Source: Adiantum capillus-veneris (taxonomy: Eukaryota; Streptophyta; Polypodiopsida; Polypodiales; Pteridaceae). From it: a stretch of 64,000 bases of DNA. Below, piece by piece: positions 33,201 through 45,042 of the stretch. Made by a program: the position numbers and the translations under genes. Numbering within the stretch: position 1 is the stretch's first letter; each line of letters opens with the position of its first letter. The stretch covers positions 85,117,721-85,181,720 of the forward strand of contig CM043956.1 of NCBI GenBank assembly GCA_014529385.2, written 5' to 3'. The notes under the pieces were generated by a model. It worked only from the letters and a program-made list of their open reading frames with translations. It was not told the DNA's origin and did no database searches.

Positions 33201-33629
33201 AATGTCCTCTTCCAAATCAGAAAATGGTTGATCTCTATCCATGCAAGCATAAAAGGGAGAATCATGATGAGGAATGTAGCAACCGGCTACAAAAATGGGT
33301 GCTCTTTTTGGTGTCATAATTTTCAGCCATACATAACGTTTGTACTTGTCATCTTTCACAATTGATACAAAATCTTCCAATCCTTTCTTAACCATACATG
33401 CTATCCCTCCTTGTCCTCTTCGTTGCTTGAGATTCTTTGACCACATCAATGAATGTACATTGTAATCCTCCAAGCCGTTAATCCTTTGTGTATCATGCTC
33501 CCAAGTTTCAACAAGAAGTACAACATCGGCTTTGCTTGTTAGTTCATCAATGCCAACCCCCGCATTCCATGGGTATCCATTACAATTCCAAAAGCATATT
33601 TTCAATTGTAACTCGGTCTCATAGGTCAC
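30237..33629 (-). pseudogene. LINE ORF2: endonuclease, reverse transcriptase, zinc knuckle (one internal TGA)
   Basis: The frame is open for about 1130 codons except TGA at 32529-32531 (D-A-(stop)-K-S), a likely CGA change. The APE-type endonuclease (33629-about 32830) shows W-N-C-N-G, L-V-E-T-W, G-C-Y-I-P-H, G-D-M-N-A-R and S-D-H-R-T. The RT (about 32050-31300) shows W-V-K-P-L-H-K-G-G, F-V-D-F-K-K-A-F-D, G-V-K-Q-G-C-L-L-S-P and Y-A-D-D at about 31470-31481. A C-terminal knuckle C-T-L-C ... H-T-L-L-E-C lies near 30425-30480. All catalytic motifs I can see are intact. The frame has no ATG at its start: its first codon after the ORF1 stop region is GTG. Confidence 0.88.
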
Positions 33630-33635
33630 GCATCC

Positions 33636-34586
33636 CTATTTTCTTGAGAGACTTGCCTCCTCCTTGGACACATTTTCTTCATGAGAGATTTCCTTGTTTT
33701 TATTATTCTTTTCCTCATATGCCTTGCGACGCATATTTTGTTGCTTAATAGTGCGATCTTCACATACAAAACATTTTGTATTCCTCAAATAGATCCAACT
33801 ATTATCAAGGATAATCTTTCGCTTGGTCTCATCCGGCATGGTGCATACAATTGGCCGTTCTCCCGAGCGAGGAGCTCCTTGCTTCCCCACTCTATGTGCT
33901 CCATAGACCATAACTCCAGACATGCCAAAGTGGGTTTTGAAGAAATCTTCAATAACAATGGCAAGAGAAGGAGGTGTCTCTAACTTCTCTTCGGGAATTC
34001 CACGAATAACAATGTTCTTGGAACGTCGCTCCCGTTCCTTCAACTCCTCCACATCTACATTCTCAACATTCTTTGTTTGAACCATAGCTTGCATGAGTGA
34101 GGAATTAGAAACCACATTGCTACCACATACATCAGCCCAAGACTTGTTTGTGCATACATTTTTCATGTCGCATACATCCCGGCTCATAGTGTCAAATTTC
34201 TCCTCTTTCAATACATGGTCATGCTCTACTTTGGTCATCCGCTCCTTCAAAGCATTCAAGTCCACAAGAGAGCGTTTACATTCCTTGACTTCCTCTTCAA
34301 GTTGCATCAAACGTGTTGTTTGCATCTCAAGTGTCCTCTTGAGATTCTCATTCTCAACCACAAGTACCCTTAGTGTGCCATTCTCCATTGCAAGTGCTCG
34401 TAAGTCTTCGCCTTGTTTGTTTACGGTCTCTTGCAATGATACCAAGTACGCCATGATCATGGTTTCCGATGTCGTTGGTTGGGTGGTTGTGTTGCTATCT
34501 CCACACTTAGGAGATTTTGGATCATTTTCCACAATGGTTGTGGACCTTGTTGAAGAAGAAGAACCCTTGCGAGTGCCGGAAGACAT
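33636..34586 (-). CDS. LINE ORF1: coiled-coil RNA-binding protein (316 aa)
   Basis: This ATG-started ORF is intact for 316 codons. The first 45 residues are Ser/Thr-rich. Residues about 50-165 form a long heptad-like coiled coil (Glu, Lys and Leu rich). The C-terminal half has I-V-I-R-G-I-P-E-E and a basic R-P-I-V-C-T-M-P-D-E-T-K-R segment, as in the RRM/CTD type of L1-like ORF1 proteins that bind element RNA. The stop TAG at 33636 lies in the same frame as ORF2, with only GGA TGC between it and the ORF2 GTG. Confidence 0.8.
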   Translation of the reverse strand: MSSGTRKGSSSSTRSTTIVENDPKSPKCGDSNTTTQPTTSETMIMAYLVSLQETVNKQGEDLRALAMENGTLRVLVVENENLKRTLEMQTTRLMQLEEEVKECKRSLVDLNALKERMTKVEHDHVLKEEKFDTMSRDVCDMKNVCTNKSWADVCGSNVVSNSSLMQAMVQTKNVENVDVEELKERERRSKNIVIRGIPEEKLETPPSLAIVIEDFFKTHFGMSGVMVYGAHRVGKQGAPRSGERPIVCTMPDETKRKIILDNSWIYLRNTKCFVCEDRTIKQQNMRRKAYEEKNNKNKEISHEENVSKEEASLSRK

Positions 34587-34712
34587 TGTATGTAAAATAG
34601 GAGATGAGAATCAATTTTGTTGAACCTGTTCACTTCGGAAATGCTGCTACAGAAACGCCTTCCATAACTCTGAAAATTTCTGTCTTTACATCAATGCGTA
34701 GAGGACTTCGTG

Positions 34713-35366
<654 letters not shown>

Positions 35367-35440
35367 TGTTGATGTTAAATACACACCTACAACTTGCACA
35401 CTTGACAATAGTAGGGACATACACGAAACACAAAATATGG
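35367..35440. repeat. Left flank of Tat-F: partial unit of a tandem repeat
   Basis: This matches 63699-63775 (ttgatgttaaatac ... aatagtag(g/a)gacatac ... atgg). It is the part of the repeat unit left of the Tat-F insertion. The rest continues at 63479. Confidence 0.75.
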
Positions 35441-37083
35441 TGATGGACGGAAATGACATGCCAAATGGGGTGGCCTCTACACCACACATAGCCTAAACAT
35501 CCCCAAGCATCATCTCAAGGTAGGAGTAATCCTATAGGTAGAGAGGGGCACCACCTAGCATAAGTGCGGCTAGGACGCAGACATACATGACCTAGGGTAG
35601 AAAAAGTGAAATGCCCTCTAGGTAACCAAAATAAAATGGTGATACAGCAAACATCCACATGTAGAAAATGCCTAGTCAACAGTCAGGAGTGTGTGTACAA
35701 GGGAGGCATGTGACAAGGTTGGAATGGAGCATATTGAGTGATTGGAGAGGTTGCACGTGATGGAGCACAAACAGGTTGATATACAAGAGACGGAACATCA
35801 CGCGAATATGGGAAAACAAAAGTAAGGAGAACAGAGAATGGACCCCAAAGATCAAGACAACATTGCACCCGTTTATTGGCGATGATGATACTTACAAATG
35901 GTGGTCTTGACGGTTACAAACCTGACTCTTGGCACTAGGGATGCATGATGGAATGCAAGCGCCATATGGTGCATGGTGGAGTTGAAGATAGTGGGAAGGT
36001 TAGTTGAGGGAAAAGATCGAGACGATGCAGCCACCGACTAGGTCAATCACCAACATCAAGAGCGGCCCAAGGTAGCATGGTGTGGATGCATTCAATCCTA
36101 GTGTGCTCATGTTGCCTTGTGAGGAAATGGTGACTGCCTTATGTGCATGGAGTGGTCGTGATTAGTAATTCAACCATGGTGTGGTGGATACTGGGGAAAA
36201 TGGTGACGTTTCCAATGCTAAAATGCCCAAGCTTGCAACTCAACATGATGCCATGAACTCTCTAGCTTGGGGTGCATTATATGCTTAGTGGTGCTTAAAA
36301 TGTAGAGTGCATGGAGCTAGTGCGTTCCTCCTTCACTTGTGTCTCCCACTTTGTGCTTAGCGGAGGCCTCTTTATATAGGCTTGAGAGTTGGTCCTTGCT
36401 AATATAAACTGGTCGTTGTAGAAGGTCTAGATGTCTCTCTAGTAAGAGAGATAGAGAGAGAGAGAAGGTAGAGATAGAGAGAAAGGAAAGAGTGGGATGG
36501 GGAGAGTTTTTTTTACAATCCATTCACCACTGGCTAGGTTATTAGGGAGGAGTGGAGTTCAGGGAATGTACAAGGGTTTTATTGATGGTTCGGATGGTCG
36601 GTGTGAGGTTTAAGACTGCCAGAATTGGTAGTTGCTGCGGGAAGCCGAGATGCTACGTGTTACTTCTTCTCGGTGCCAGCTGGGGCACGCCTTCGACGCC
36701 ACTCCTTATTTTGGTGTTGGCGGCGCGTGAGCTGGCCGTCTTTGTTCTCTTTGGCGTCGATGTTGATTATTCTCTTTTTTATTTTTTGGTGTGTGCGTAT
36801 ATGTGTGCGCATGTATGTGTTTATATATGTGCGTGCGCATAGGCGTGTGTGCTTGTGGATACATGTAATTGTGTGTGCGAGAGTGTTTTTATCAAAAGCG
36901 TTGTAAGTGTGTGTACTATTTGTATGGGTGTCTATAATCGAGTGCATAAATGCGTGTCAAATGTGTGTGTGTATGGCTTGAGTTGTGTGTGCCGTGTCGA
37001 GCAGGTGTGTGTAGGTGTGAATGAGTGTGCGTGGGAACAAGAGAGAGGGGGGAAAGAAAGTAATTACTTATATATATATATAT
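35441..37083 (-). repeat. Tat-F 3' LTR, left piece
   Basis: It matches 60592 to about 62250 of the 5' LTR, from TGATGGACGGAAATGAC to the TATA-repeat before the Tat-I start. A minus-strand TATATAAAG lies at 36370-36378. Confidence 0.82.
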
Positions 37084-37257
37084 TGAGACGGCCAGGGGCG
37101 GGCAACAAGAAGAGTGGCCTCTAAGCACCCTTCTAGGCTCCCGTGCTGCTCAATTGGGTTGGGGTTGGAAAAAACAACAAACACACACACAAACCCGCAA
37201 CCTAACCCTACACAAATTTGGGGCACCACCTAGTTTTGGATGCGAACTAGGATGCAT

Positions 37258-37343
<86 letters not shown>

Positions 37344-39721
37344 CTCGGGTTGCTTTGGAATGTATCGGCAATGATCAAGCGAACACAATTATATATGCAA
37401 GAAAGAGAGAAGGGGGAGGGGGTGCTTGTTGCATTAATACCTTCTTACAAATCTCATGACCAATCAAAGTGAGATTAGTATTTGTTCAACATAGCTTGAG
37501 TAAATTACACCACAACACATCACAAGAAGATCCACCCCAATAACTGTCTTAAGGCCAGGGGAGTCCTCTCCACCCTGTCGCCCTCTTACAGTATGTGGGA
37601 TTTATGGCTAAATTGATGACAGCACCCAAAGACGAGCTATCAAGAACTTAAATAAAACACCAAGACACTTACACATCATTGTTGTCCATGACTTCACGTT
37701 GGAAGAGAGACAAAGTATCTATGCTTAGTCCAAATCCACCCTCCTTGATTCAGCAAATGTTGGGCTTACACTAGTAGGTGAAATGATAGATTTCCTACTC
37801 TCAATTGAATGATCACTCTCTCTTACAATGGCATAGAGCTCCCTTGCTAATCACCCTTAATACAACACATGCATATGCATAAGCGAATGAGCTTCCACTC
37901 AAGAGGTTGAGCTTGGCTTCTCAAGCTATAGCATAGTGCTCTTGCTTATGGCTCCCCCTTTTGTGCTAGCTACAACCTCCTTCTATAGCAATTTTGAGGG
38001 CTAGGGTTACTCCTCTAACCATGGTTGGGTTAGATTTTTAGCACTTATCTAATTTCATTTGCTTGGAATTATCAAGAAGTTGGTGGGGATAGATGAAGAA
38101 AAGAGAGAGGAGAGAAGTGGAGATGATAGGACTTTTCATAGTAGGTTAGTGTTAGTAAATTAGTAGATTTAGTAATTTTATTGATTTACAAATGGAATTG
38201 GATATTTGCAATGGGAGTATCCATGTAGGATACAAATAAGGAAGAAAAAACTCTTAATAGGTAAGAAAATACAGATTTCTTACAATGTTGATGCTCCAAG
38301 TGTCTTGAGTAGAGTCAATTTTCAAGCTTGTTGATGGTCCACTAGCTTTGATAGTACGTTTTTTCTCCACTCTTGACCTTACTTGGGAGCCAACGTAATT
38401 GAATATGAGTAATCAATCACCATGATGCTGTATTTCAAGAGAAGAGGCTGAATTTTGTGGTTTTTTTTTATAGATATGGGTAATATAGAGGAGGAAAAAT
38501 GAGACTAGGTGGTCAATTTTTGAATGGAAGTGTGTCTAGAAGACATGAGTTCACCATGGTTTCTCTTATTCTTCAAGTTTGAGAAGAAGGTGAGTAGGGT
38601 GCAGAGAGGAGTGGTGACAGAGGTGGGGATGATGAGTGGAGAAGTGTGTGTGAAAGAGGAAAATGATAAAGTGGAAGACGGAGTATGGCTGCATGGCATG
38701 GGAAAACTGGGGTCCACCAATAAAATCATAGCTCACAGCTTGTACCTCAAAAAAATATGAACAAATTTGAGGCGAAAGTTCAGCCCACGAGGTACAGCTT
38801 TTGTTTGTATCACCTTTTCAAATTCAGAGAGCAAGTGACCTTTAAAAATTCAGCAAAACCGACTGTCTTTTCCCACTACACAGTCCTTGTGGGGTCCTTC
38901 TTTGGATGATTCTTTTGAATGCGTCCAAGAGTGAGCCCTCCATAGTGCATACATGCATGCATGCCACATACCGTTGACCTTATTTGGTAGGTCTATGATT
39001 GAAGATATTGTTGAGATCATGATATAAATAAATAGTACAACTAAGAAAATCAATTATTGAGGGGTCTAAAAAAATATGTACATGTCAAATATAAATAATA
39101 TAGGTGGAAAAAATATAAAGGGTTCAAAATAAATGTCTCTCATTATAAGTCTACCATAAAAAGATGAATAGTTTTGGTGTTCTAATTTATGAGAGTAATA
39201 GAGAATAGATGTAGGAAGGAAAAAATCACAATAGTCAAAAAATATACACATAAATAAAACTAGTTTTTTATATTTTTGTTGGGATGGAGTTACACCAAAA
39301 ATAAGAGAAGCTTGCATGAAATTATTTCTTTATGGAATAAAGAGTATGCAAAATGGTCAGAAAAATTGTGGTAATGTGAGTCAATGTACATAGCATAAAT
39401 AACACAGAACTAGGTAGAAATATTAAAATAAATACCAAAATAATTATGAAAAATCCTTATATTTAGGCCCTATATACAATGAAATATTTGCACACAAAGA
39501 GGCCATAATATACCTTTTTTTGAATTATTATTTTTACTTTTTTGGCTCAACTAGCCCGGTGACTAGCTAATTGAGGGTTTTTAAGAAAATATGAGGAAAG
39601 TCCCCTAACTCACACATGCCTATGTACAGTGAAATGGTAGGGATAGCCATAGTGTTTGGGTGATTTTGGTAGGGTGAGGTAGCTTACTATGAAAATTTGG
39701 ATAGCCAAAAAACGGCTATCA
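37084..39721 (-). repeat. Tat-I 3' LTR (about 2.6 kb)
   Basis: The plus strand starts TGAGACGGCC and ends GGCTATCA, next to the purine tract. The first 190 bases match 53201-53389. A (GA)n tract of about 40 units lies at 37260-37343. No gene is seen in it. Confidence 0.75.
37260..37343. repeat. (GA)n microsatellite in Tat-I 3' LTR
   Basis: About 40 GA units with one GATA interruption. The equivalent place in the 5' LTR head (about 53378-53386) has only a few units, and the Tat-F joint lies there. Confidence 0.95.
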
Positions 39722-39735
39722 TTAGCCCTTCCCCT
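39722..39735 (-). other. Tat-I polypurine tract
   Basis: The minus strand reads CCAGGGGAAGGGCTAA directly before the LTR, the same as in Tat-E1 and Tat-F. Confidence 0.75.
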
Positions 39736-39749
39736 GGATGATGGTATAT

Positions 39750-41458
39750 TCATATACTATCATAGAGCATCTTTTTCAAAGAGAGTGCTTCAGAGACCTT
39801 GACGAGATCTTCATTGTTTGGCCCCTTGGAATTTTGGCTCGAGTTACACTCATGCTTCATGGAACAATACTGACATGAGATAGTTGCCATTTGATAGATG
39901 TTTGGTAGATCCTTTGGTAGAAGGTGACTCAAATAGGGCTTCAAGCGATAACCATTTACCTTCCTAGAGTGCTCTTTCCCATTCAAGTCCATAAGTTGAT
40001 AGTAACTTGAATTGAAAGGCTTCTTAACTATGTATGGCCCCTGCCATCTAGTTTCAAATTTGACATCAAAACGATTATCGAGTCGATTGTCATACCTTAG
40101 CACAAGATCTCCTTCGTTGATGCCTTTGTCCTTTAGTTTCTTGTCAAGCTTCTCCTTCACCTATGTAAATTTCCTCTTGTAGCACTTGTATGCTGCTTCT
40201 CTTTTCCACTCAAGCTTAGCTAAGGTAAGAATTCGATCCATCCATGCTTCTTGATCATTTTGTGCTTCTTTGCCATGAAGTCGCATTGTTGGAATGTTGA
40301 GCTCAATTGGTTGTAAAGCTTCTTGACCATAGACCAAGTGAAATGGTGTGAACTCTGTGGCTTCCCTATATGTGGTTCGATATGCCCACAAGGCACCATA
40401 CAAGAAGTCATCCGACAGCTTTGTCTTGTTTTTCACCATCTTTCTAATGATGCCTGCAATGACACCATTAGCTTTTTCTACCAAACCATTTGACTGGGGA
40501 TAGTAGGGTGTACTGTGACGACGTAGAATGTGAAGTTCTTCACAGACTTCTGTGAGCAAGCCCTTTCTAAACCCTGGACCCCATTATCAGAAACAATCTC
40601 CAAAGGTGTGCCAAATCTACAACAATTGTGAGTGTAGACGAATTTTCTCACTGTCCTCTCATTTACCTTTGCCACACTTTGTGCTTCCACTCACCTAGTC
40701 ATATAGTCTACAGCCACTAGAATGTACAGTTTACCTTTTTTTGCCCTACGCAGAGGACCCATAGCATCAATGCCCCACTTTTCAAAGGGTCCATTTGCAA
40801 GTACCATTTTCCTTGGACCATAAACCAATCTTCTATTCCCATTTTCCTGACAATTGTGAAAAGTTTTACACCAATGTTGGACATCCACATGCAGACTTGG
40901 CCAAACATACCCCGCAAGAAAAATCTTCTTCACAGTTAACTTTTGGGAAAAATGACCACCACATGCCTCTTCATGCAAACCTTTTGGAATAGCTGAAATT
41001 TCCTCGATAGTTGGTACTCTTTGGCACACTTGATTCTTCCCTCTTTGATAGAGGGATCCTTCTAGGAAGAGATACACTCTTGCCTTCTTCATGAGTCTCC
41101 TCTTCTGAGCCTTTGTGAAGTCTTGTGGAAACTCACCCTCCAAAATGTAGCCAATAATGGGAGTCAATGACTCCAATCCCAGGTATCTTGGTTGCTTGAC
41201 AGTTGCTGCCACCATGATGACCTGCATTTCTTTCTCAACACATGTAACTGCTTGTTGTGCAAGTAAATCGGCATCTTCATTTTGTTTCCTAGGAATATGA
41301 TATAGTTGCACTTCTTCAAACTGATTAAACAATCTACGAATGGCATGAACTTTTTTACTTAGGCTTTCATTCTTGCATGCCCAAATGTCTAAAATCTGCT
41401 TCACAATTAGAAGTGCATCCCTTTTACCATGAGACGTTGTATACCTTGGCCAATGCAT
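39750..41458 (-). pseudogene. Tat-I integrase (broken)
   Basis: The N-terminal zinc-binding part (41458-40691) has H-E-E-A-C-G-G-H ... C-K-T-F-H-N-C. The first core Asp is in V-A-V-D-Y-M-T-R, after which TGA at 40689 takes the place of the Trp found in Tat-E1. The second Asp is in V-S-D-N-G, followed by a one-base shift near 40575. The Glu is in N-G-L-V-E-K. A TAG at 40161 breaks the frame before the C-terminal domain (R-W-Q-G-P-Y-I-V). The tail is unrelated to a chromodomain. Confidence 0.83.
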
Positions 41459-42114
41459 ATCTTTAAACCATGAAGTAGTGTGTCGTATTGTGCTTCATTG
41501 TTGCTAGTTGAACCTAGTAGATTGACCTTCTCTTTCATGACCACCTCTCCACTTGAATTGAGCAACACTATCCCTCCCCATGCTTTTCCTGTGACTCGTC
41601 GAAAAGCTCCATTAAAGAACAAGGTAAAAGCATTAGGAATATTTTTAGGTGGTGGCAATGGTAGGGTTTTTATTTCAGGCACCTTAATCTCCTTCTCATG
41701 TACCCTATAAGTAAGGATCCCTGCCAATTGTGCATGCACACTATCTTCTACCTTGAAAGAGTATTGGAACTCTTGCAACTCCATAGTCCACTTTGAGATC
41801 CTAGTACTAAGATTCATTTGAGATGACACCCAAGAGAACAAATTTTATGCACTCAGAATTACAAAAGGTTTTGGTAGCAGGTAGGATCTAAAATTTCTCA
41901 CCGCAAACATGAGAGAAAGCATCATGAGTTCTACTTCTATGTAGCCTCTATCCAAGGCATTCATGACCCTACTAGCAAAGTAGATGGGTCGCATCCTAGT
42001 ACTGTGGGGATCTTGTTGTAGCAACACAGTACCAATTTTTTCCCTTCCAACACTACAGCTAACAAAGAATGTGTACTCCCAACAAGGAGGCATGAGTGTT
42101 GGTAGCTCTGACAA
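41407..42114 (-). pseudogene. Tat-I RT-linked RNase H and additional RNase H
   Basis: Two RNase H pieces follow each other. The first (42114-41845) has G-T-V-L-L-Q-Q-D and Y-F-A-S-R-V-M and is typical of Ty3 RT. The second (41841-41407, continuing into 41458) has F-T-L-F-F-N-G-A-F, where the usual catalytic Asp is Asn, and S-N-N-E-A-Q-Y. The doubled RNase H is the hallmark of the Tat/Ogre branch. Confidence 0.8.
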
Positions 42115-42127
42115 AATGACTTTAATG

Positions 42128-42900
42128 TTACAAAAGTACTTGTTGTGTCAACTTTTGCAAAGGATGAAGCAACTCCGAAGCTAAGTGAATAAAGTGTGAC
42201 ATATACTTCACCTTTTGAATGAATGAGATGACCTCTTTGAGATTCTTGGGTGATGGGAGCTCAATAAGAGCCTTTGCCTTTGAAGGATCCACCTCAATGC
42301 CTTTATAGGAAACCTTGTGACCAAGAAAGATCACTTCATCCTCACCTATGTGACACTTGTCGGGGTTGAGTTGACCTCCCATGTCGCAGATCTTCTTTAA
42401 ACCTTCTTCTTCCCATTGTAGATGCAATGATTTTGAGCTATAAATGTAAAAATCATCAATAAAAACCCTAATGAACTTTCCAAAGAATGCTTAAACACCA
42501 TGTTCATGAAGCGTTGGAAAGTTGCAGGAGCATTGATCAAGCCAAATGGCATGACTCTAAAAGCATAACAACCCCAAGGAGTGATGAAGGTTGTTTTCAA
42601 CTAATCTTCCAATGCGATACCTATTTGAAAGTAACCCGAGTAGCCATCACACACAGTGTACTTCTCATGACTAGCTAACTCATTTAGTATCTCATCCTGA
42701 AATGGGAGGGGAAAGTGATCTCTTTTTGTTGCCTCATTGAGTGGTCGGTAATCCACACACACCCTCCACTTGCCGTTTTTCTTAGGAGTGACAACAACGG
42801 GAGAGACCTACTCTGAATTCTCCACTAGATAAATGAAACCTGCTGCTAGAAGCTTTCTTACCTCCTTGAGTAAAGCCTGCTCCTTGATGATTCCTAGTCT
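42128..42900 (-). pseudogene. Tat-I reverse transcriptase (broken)
   Basis: RT pieces in order: V-S-P-V-V-V-T-P-K-K-N-G-K-W-R-V-C-V-D-Y (about 42780-42840), R-D-H-F-P-L-P-F, G-Y-S-G-Y-F-Q-I, then M-P-F-G-L-I-N-A-P-A-T-F-Q-R-F (42600-42480). A frameshift near 42475 precedes the YxDD box, which is intact as F-I-D-D (about 42450). The thumb continues to 42128 with F-L-G-H-K-V-S and the K-V-K-Y-M-S-H-F segment. At least four stops or shifts break it. Confidence 0.82.
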
Positions 42901-44278
42901 TCATAGCTTTTCAGCCTTAGGTGTGGCCTCTAGCTTCAACTCAATTTTGTGTTGAACAACATCTACTCCAGGCACATCAGTGTAGTCTTTAGCAAAAAGC
43001 CTAGGAAATTTTCTTAACACACCTTTGAACTCCTCTCTTTCATCCTTTGTAAGTGTTGTAGACAACATACCTTCTAACATTCCTTCATCTTGCACATTTT
43101 GGTTCTCTTGAGTACCTACCTCTTCCAAACCTAGGCAAGAGGTCTCTTGGTTGTTTGTCTTAAACCCTACCCCCATGACTTTGATGAAAGACTCCTCTTT
43201 AGTAATGTTGCCGCTACTTTCTTCTTCTGAAGTGCTATCTGTCCAGCCTTCCTCCGTCTCACTTTGTGATGATTCTTCATGGAGCTCCTCTTGGCGTTGC
43301 TCCTTCATGTCAAAGAAAACCTTCTTATGATTTTCATTCGTACAAATTAGCTTTCCACTCTCCCAATCCTGCAAAGCTTGGATTTTCATTAGCCATGGTC
43401 TTCCTAGAATAAATGGGTAGCCATTTCCTTTGGTAGACATGACATAGAAATATTGCCTTCTTAATGCCAAAGACCTCCACAAAAACATTTTTACAAATGC
43501 CTGCGCACCTAGCCTTGCTATTGTTTGCCATCTTGACTTTAATTTCAGGTGTCTCATGGATGTGCATGTTTAGTCTTTGCATGAGTCCCTCTGTCATGAT
43601 GCAAATTTGTGCACCCCCATCCACTAGACCTTTCCTAACGAATCTTCCTTTGATGTAACAATCTAGAACAGGTGTAATATCCTCATTCATTTCAGCATGT
43701 GTAATTTTTACAATAGGCACACTCTCTTTTACCTTTCTCCTAGTGCTAACTGCCTTTGTTAAATCCCTCCTAACTTGTGGGTATAATGCAAGAAACTGAG
43801 GCCATGAGATATCAGGACCCTTACCTCGCATGTCTTCCAACAGGTTGTATGGAGCCATACCATGTCCAAGAGGGTTGTCTTGGAGATTGATACGACGTCG
43901 AGTCCTCTTAGCTTCCTTCGTCTCCTTCGCCTTCTTGCCTTGTCCATGGTCACTCTGTGATGTGACACCTTCTTTATCTTTACCTTTTCCTCGGCCACGC
44001 TTAATGCCATTTGCTTCCATGTCAAACTCATTTGAATTTGTCACCTTTATCACATGCACATTTGGATCTGCCAAAGGTGGAACTCCTTCTACCCCTTGTG
44101 GAGGTGATCTTGGTCCATTTGGTCTTTGTAGAAGCCTTGCTTGTTGACCAGTTCCTTCACCTGCATTCATCACTGGGTAATTCAAGTTAGGTCTCCCTGG
44201 CTCCCCACGGGGCCAAGGACAATTATACATCCCATGTCCAGACTCACCGCAATTCCAACATTGTAAGATTCTCGTAGG
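42901..44278 (-). pseudogene. Tat-I Gag end, linker and protease (broken)
   Basis: After the Gag TGA at 44279 the same frame continues with the zinc knuckle C-W-N-C-G-E-S-G-H-G-M-Y-N-C, then a charged linker. The protease is L-V-D-G-G-A-Q-I-C-I-M (about 43605-43635). The Asp-Gly-Gly-Ala active site, with Gly instead of Ser/Thr, is shared with Tat-F, so it seems a feature of this branch. A shift near 43470 leads to G-R-P-W-L and then an acidic Ser/Glu-rich linker before RT. Confidence 0.8.
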
Positions 44279-44995
44279 TCATGAATATCGCTGTTCAGAC
44301 TTCTTTGCTTTTCCCTTTGGACCTACAGCTTGTGCAAGGTGAATTGACAGGCTGCTTAGAGATTCATTTAACTTCTCAATCACTTTCGCCGTTACCTCAG
44401 GGAGCTCCCTAGATTTTGATGCTTGTGACTTACCTTTGGGTCTAAGACCTTCTATTGGAACCTCCCCCCTTAAGCACTTGAGTTTCCTATATTTCTCAGG
44501 AGCCCTAGTTTCTGTTGCATCAAAGGTAGCAGGTGCACCCGCGTCGACTTTTACCTTAAGGTCAGGAAAGAGTCCGGCTATGAACCTCTCCTTCTTTATG
44601 AAATCTGCACCATCACCAGGGTTAGCAACATTTCTCACCCATACAGCCCAAAGACGTAGAAACTCTTGCTTGTACAAGTAGTAGTCATCTAAGTCTTTTT
44701 GCTCATGAGAAACAATGTCTTGCCATAGTTTTTGACTGTTTTGGGGATCAAAGAAGTATTTCTTGAAATGATTCAAAACTTTTGCGTAATTCCCCTTAAC
44801 TTTCTCACGCAAAGAGTCAAACCAAGTGCTAGCATCTTTCCTAAGGACCACCTCAAACTTTTCTACACGTTCTTGATCAGTTACTATTCTCTTGATACGG
44901 CAAGACATCTTGAAATTCGCTAAAAATAATTCTACATCCTCTCTAGGCTCTCCAAGGAAAAGAGGATATCCCGACATTTGGCGTTGGGTCTCCAT
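44279..44995 (-). CDS. Tat-I Gag core (239 codons to a premature TGA)
   Basis: The start chosen is the ATG at 44995 (M-E-T-Q-R-Q-M-S-G-Y-P-L-F). The open frame goes 24 bases further up but only with a GTG. The core has F-L-A-N-F-K, W-F-D-S-L-R-E-K-V-K-G-N-Y, Q-K-L-W-Q-D-I and E-R-F-I-A-G-L-F-P-D-L-K, as in other Tat Gags. The TGA at 44279 cuts it from its zinc knuckle, which follows in the same frame. Confidence 0.75.
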   Translation of the reverse strand: METQRQMSGYPLFLGEPREDVELFLANFKMSCRIKRIVTDQERVEKFEVVLRKDASTWFDSLREKVKGNYAKVLNHFKKYFFDPQNSQKLWQDIVSHEQKDLDDYYLYKQEFLRLWAVWVRNVANPGDGADFIKKERFIAGLFPDLKVKVDAGAPATFDATETRAPEKYRKLKCLRGEVPIEGLRPKGKSQASKSRELPEVTAKVIEKLNESLSSLSIHLAQAVGPKGKAKKSEQRYS

Positions 44996-45042
44996 TGAAT
45001 TGATTTCAAAGTGATGCACGTTTTTGTTTTTTCTTTCTTTAA

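Noticed and set aside
36552-37124. ORFs of 90-160 codons with Cys/Val repeats (also 61712-62191)
   Set aside because: GT-rich LTR sequence read in frame, in the Tat-F LTRs, antisense to the element.
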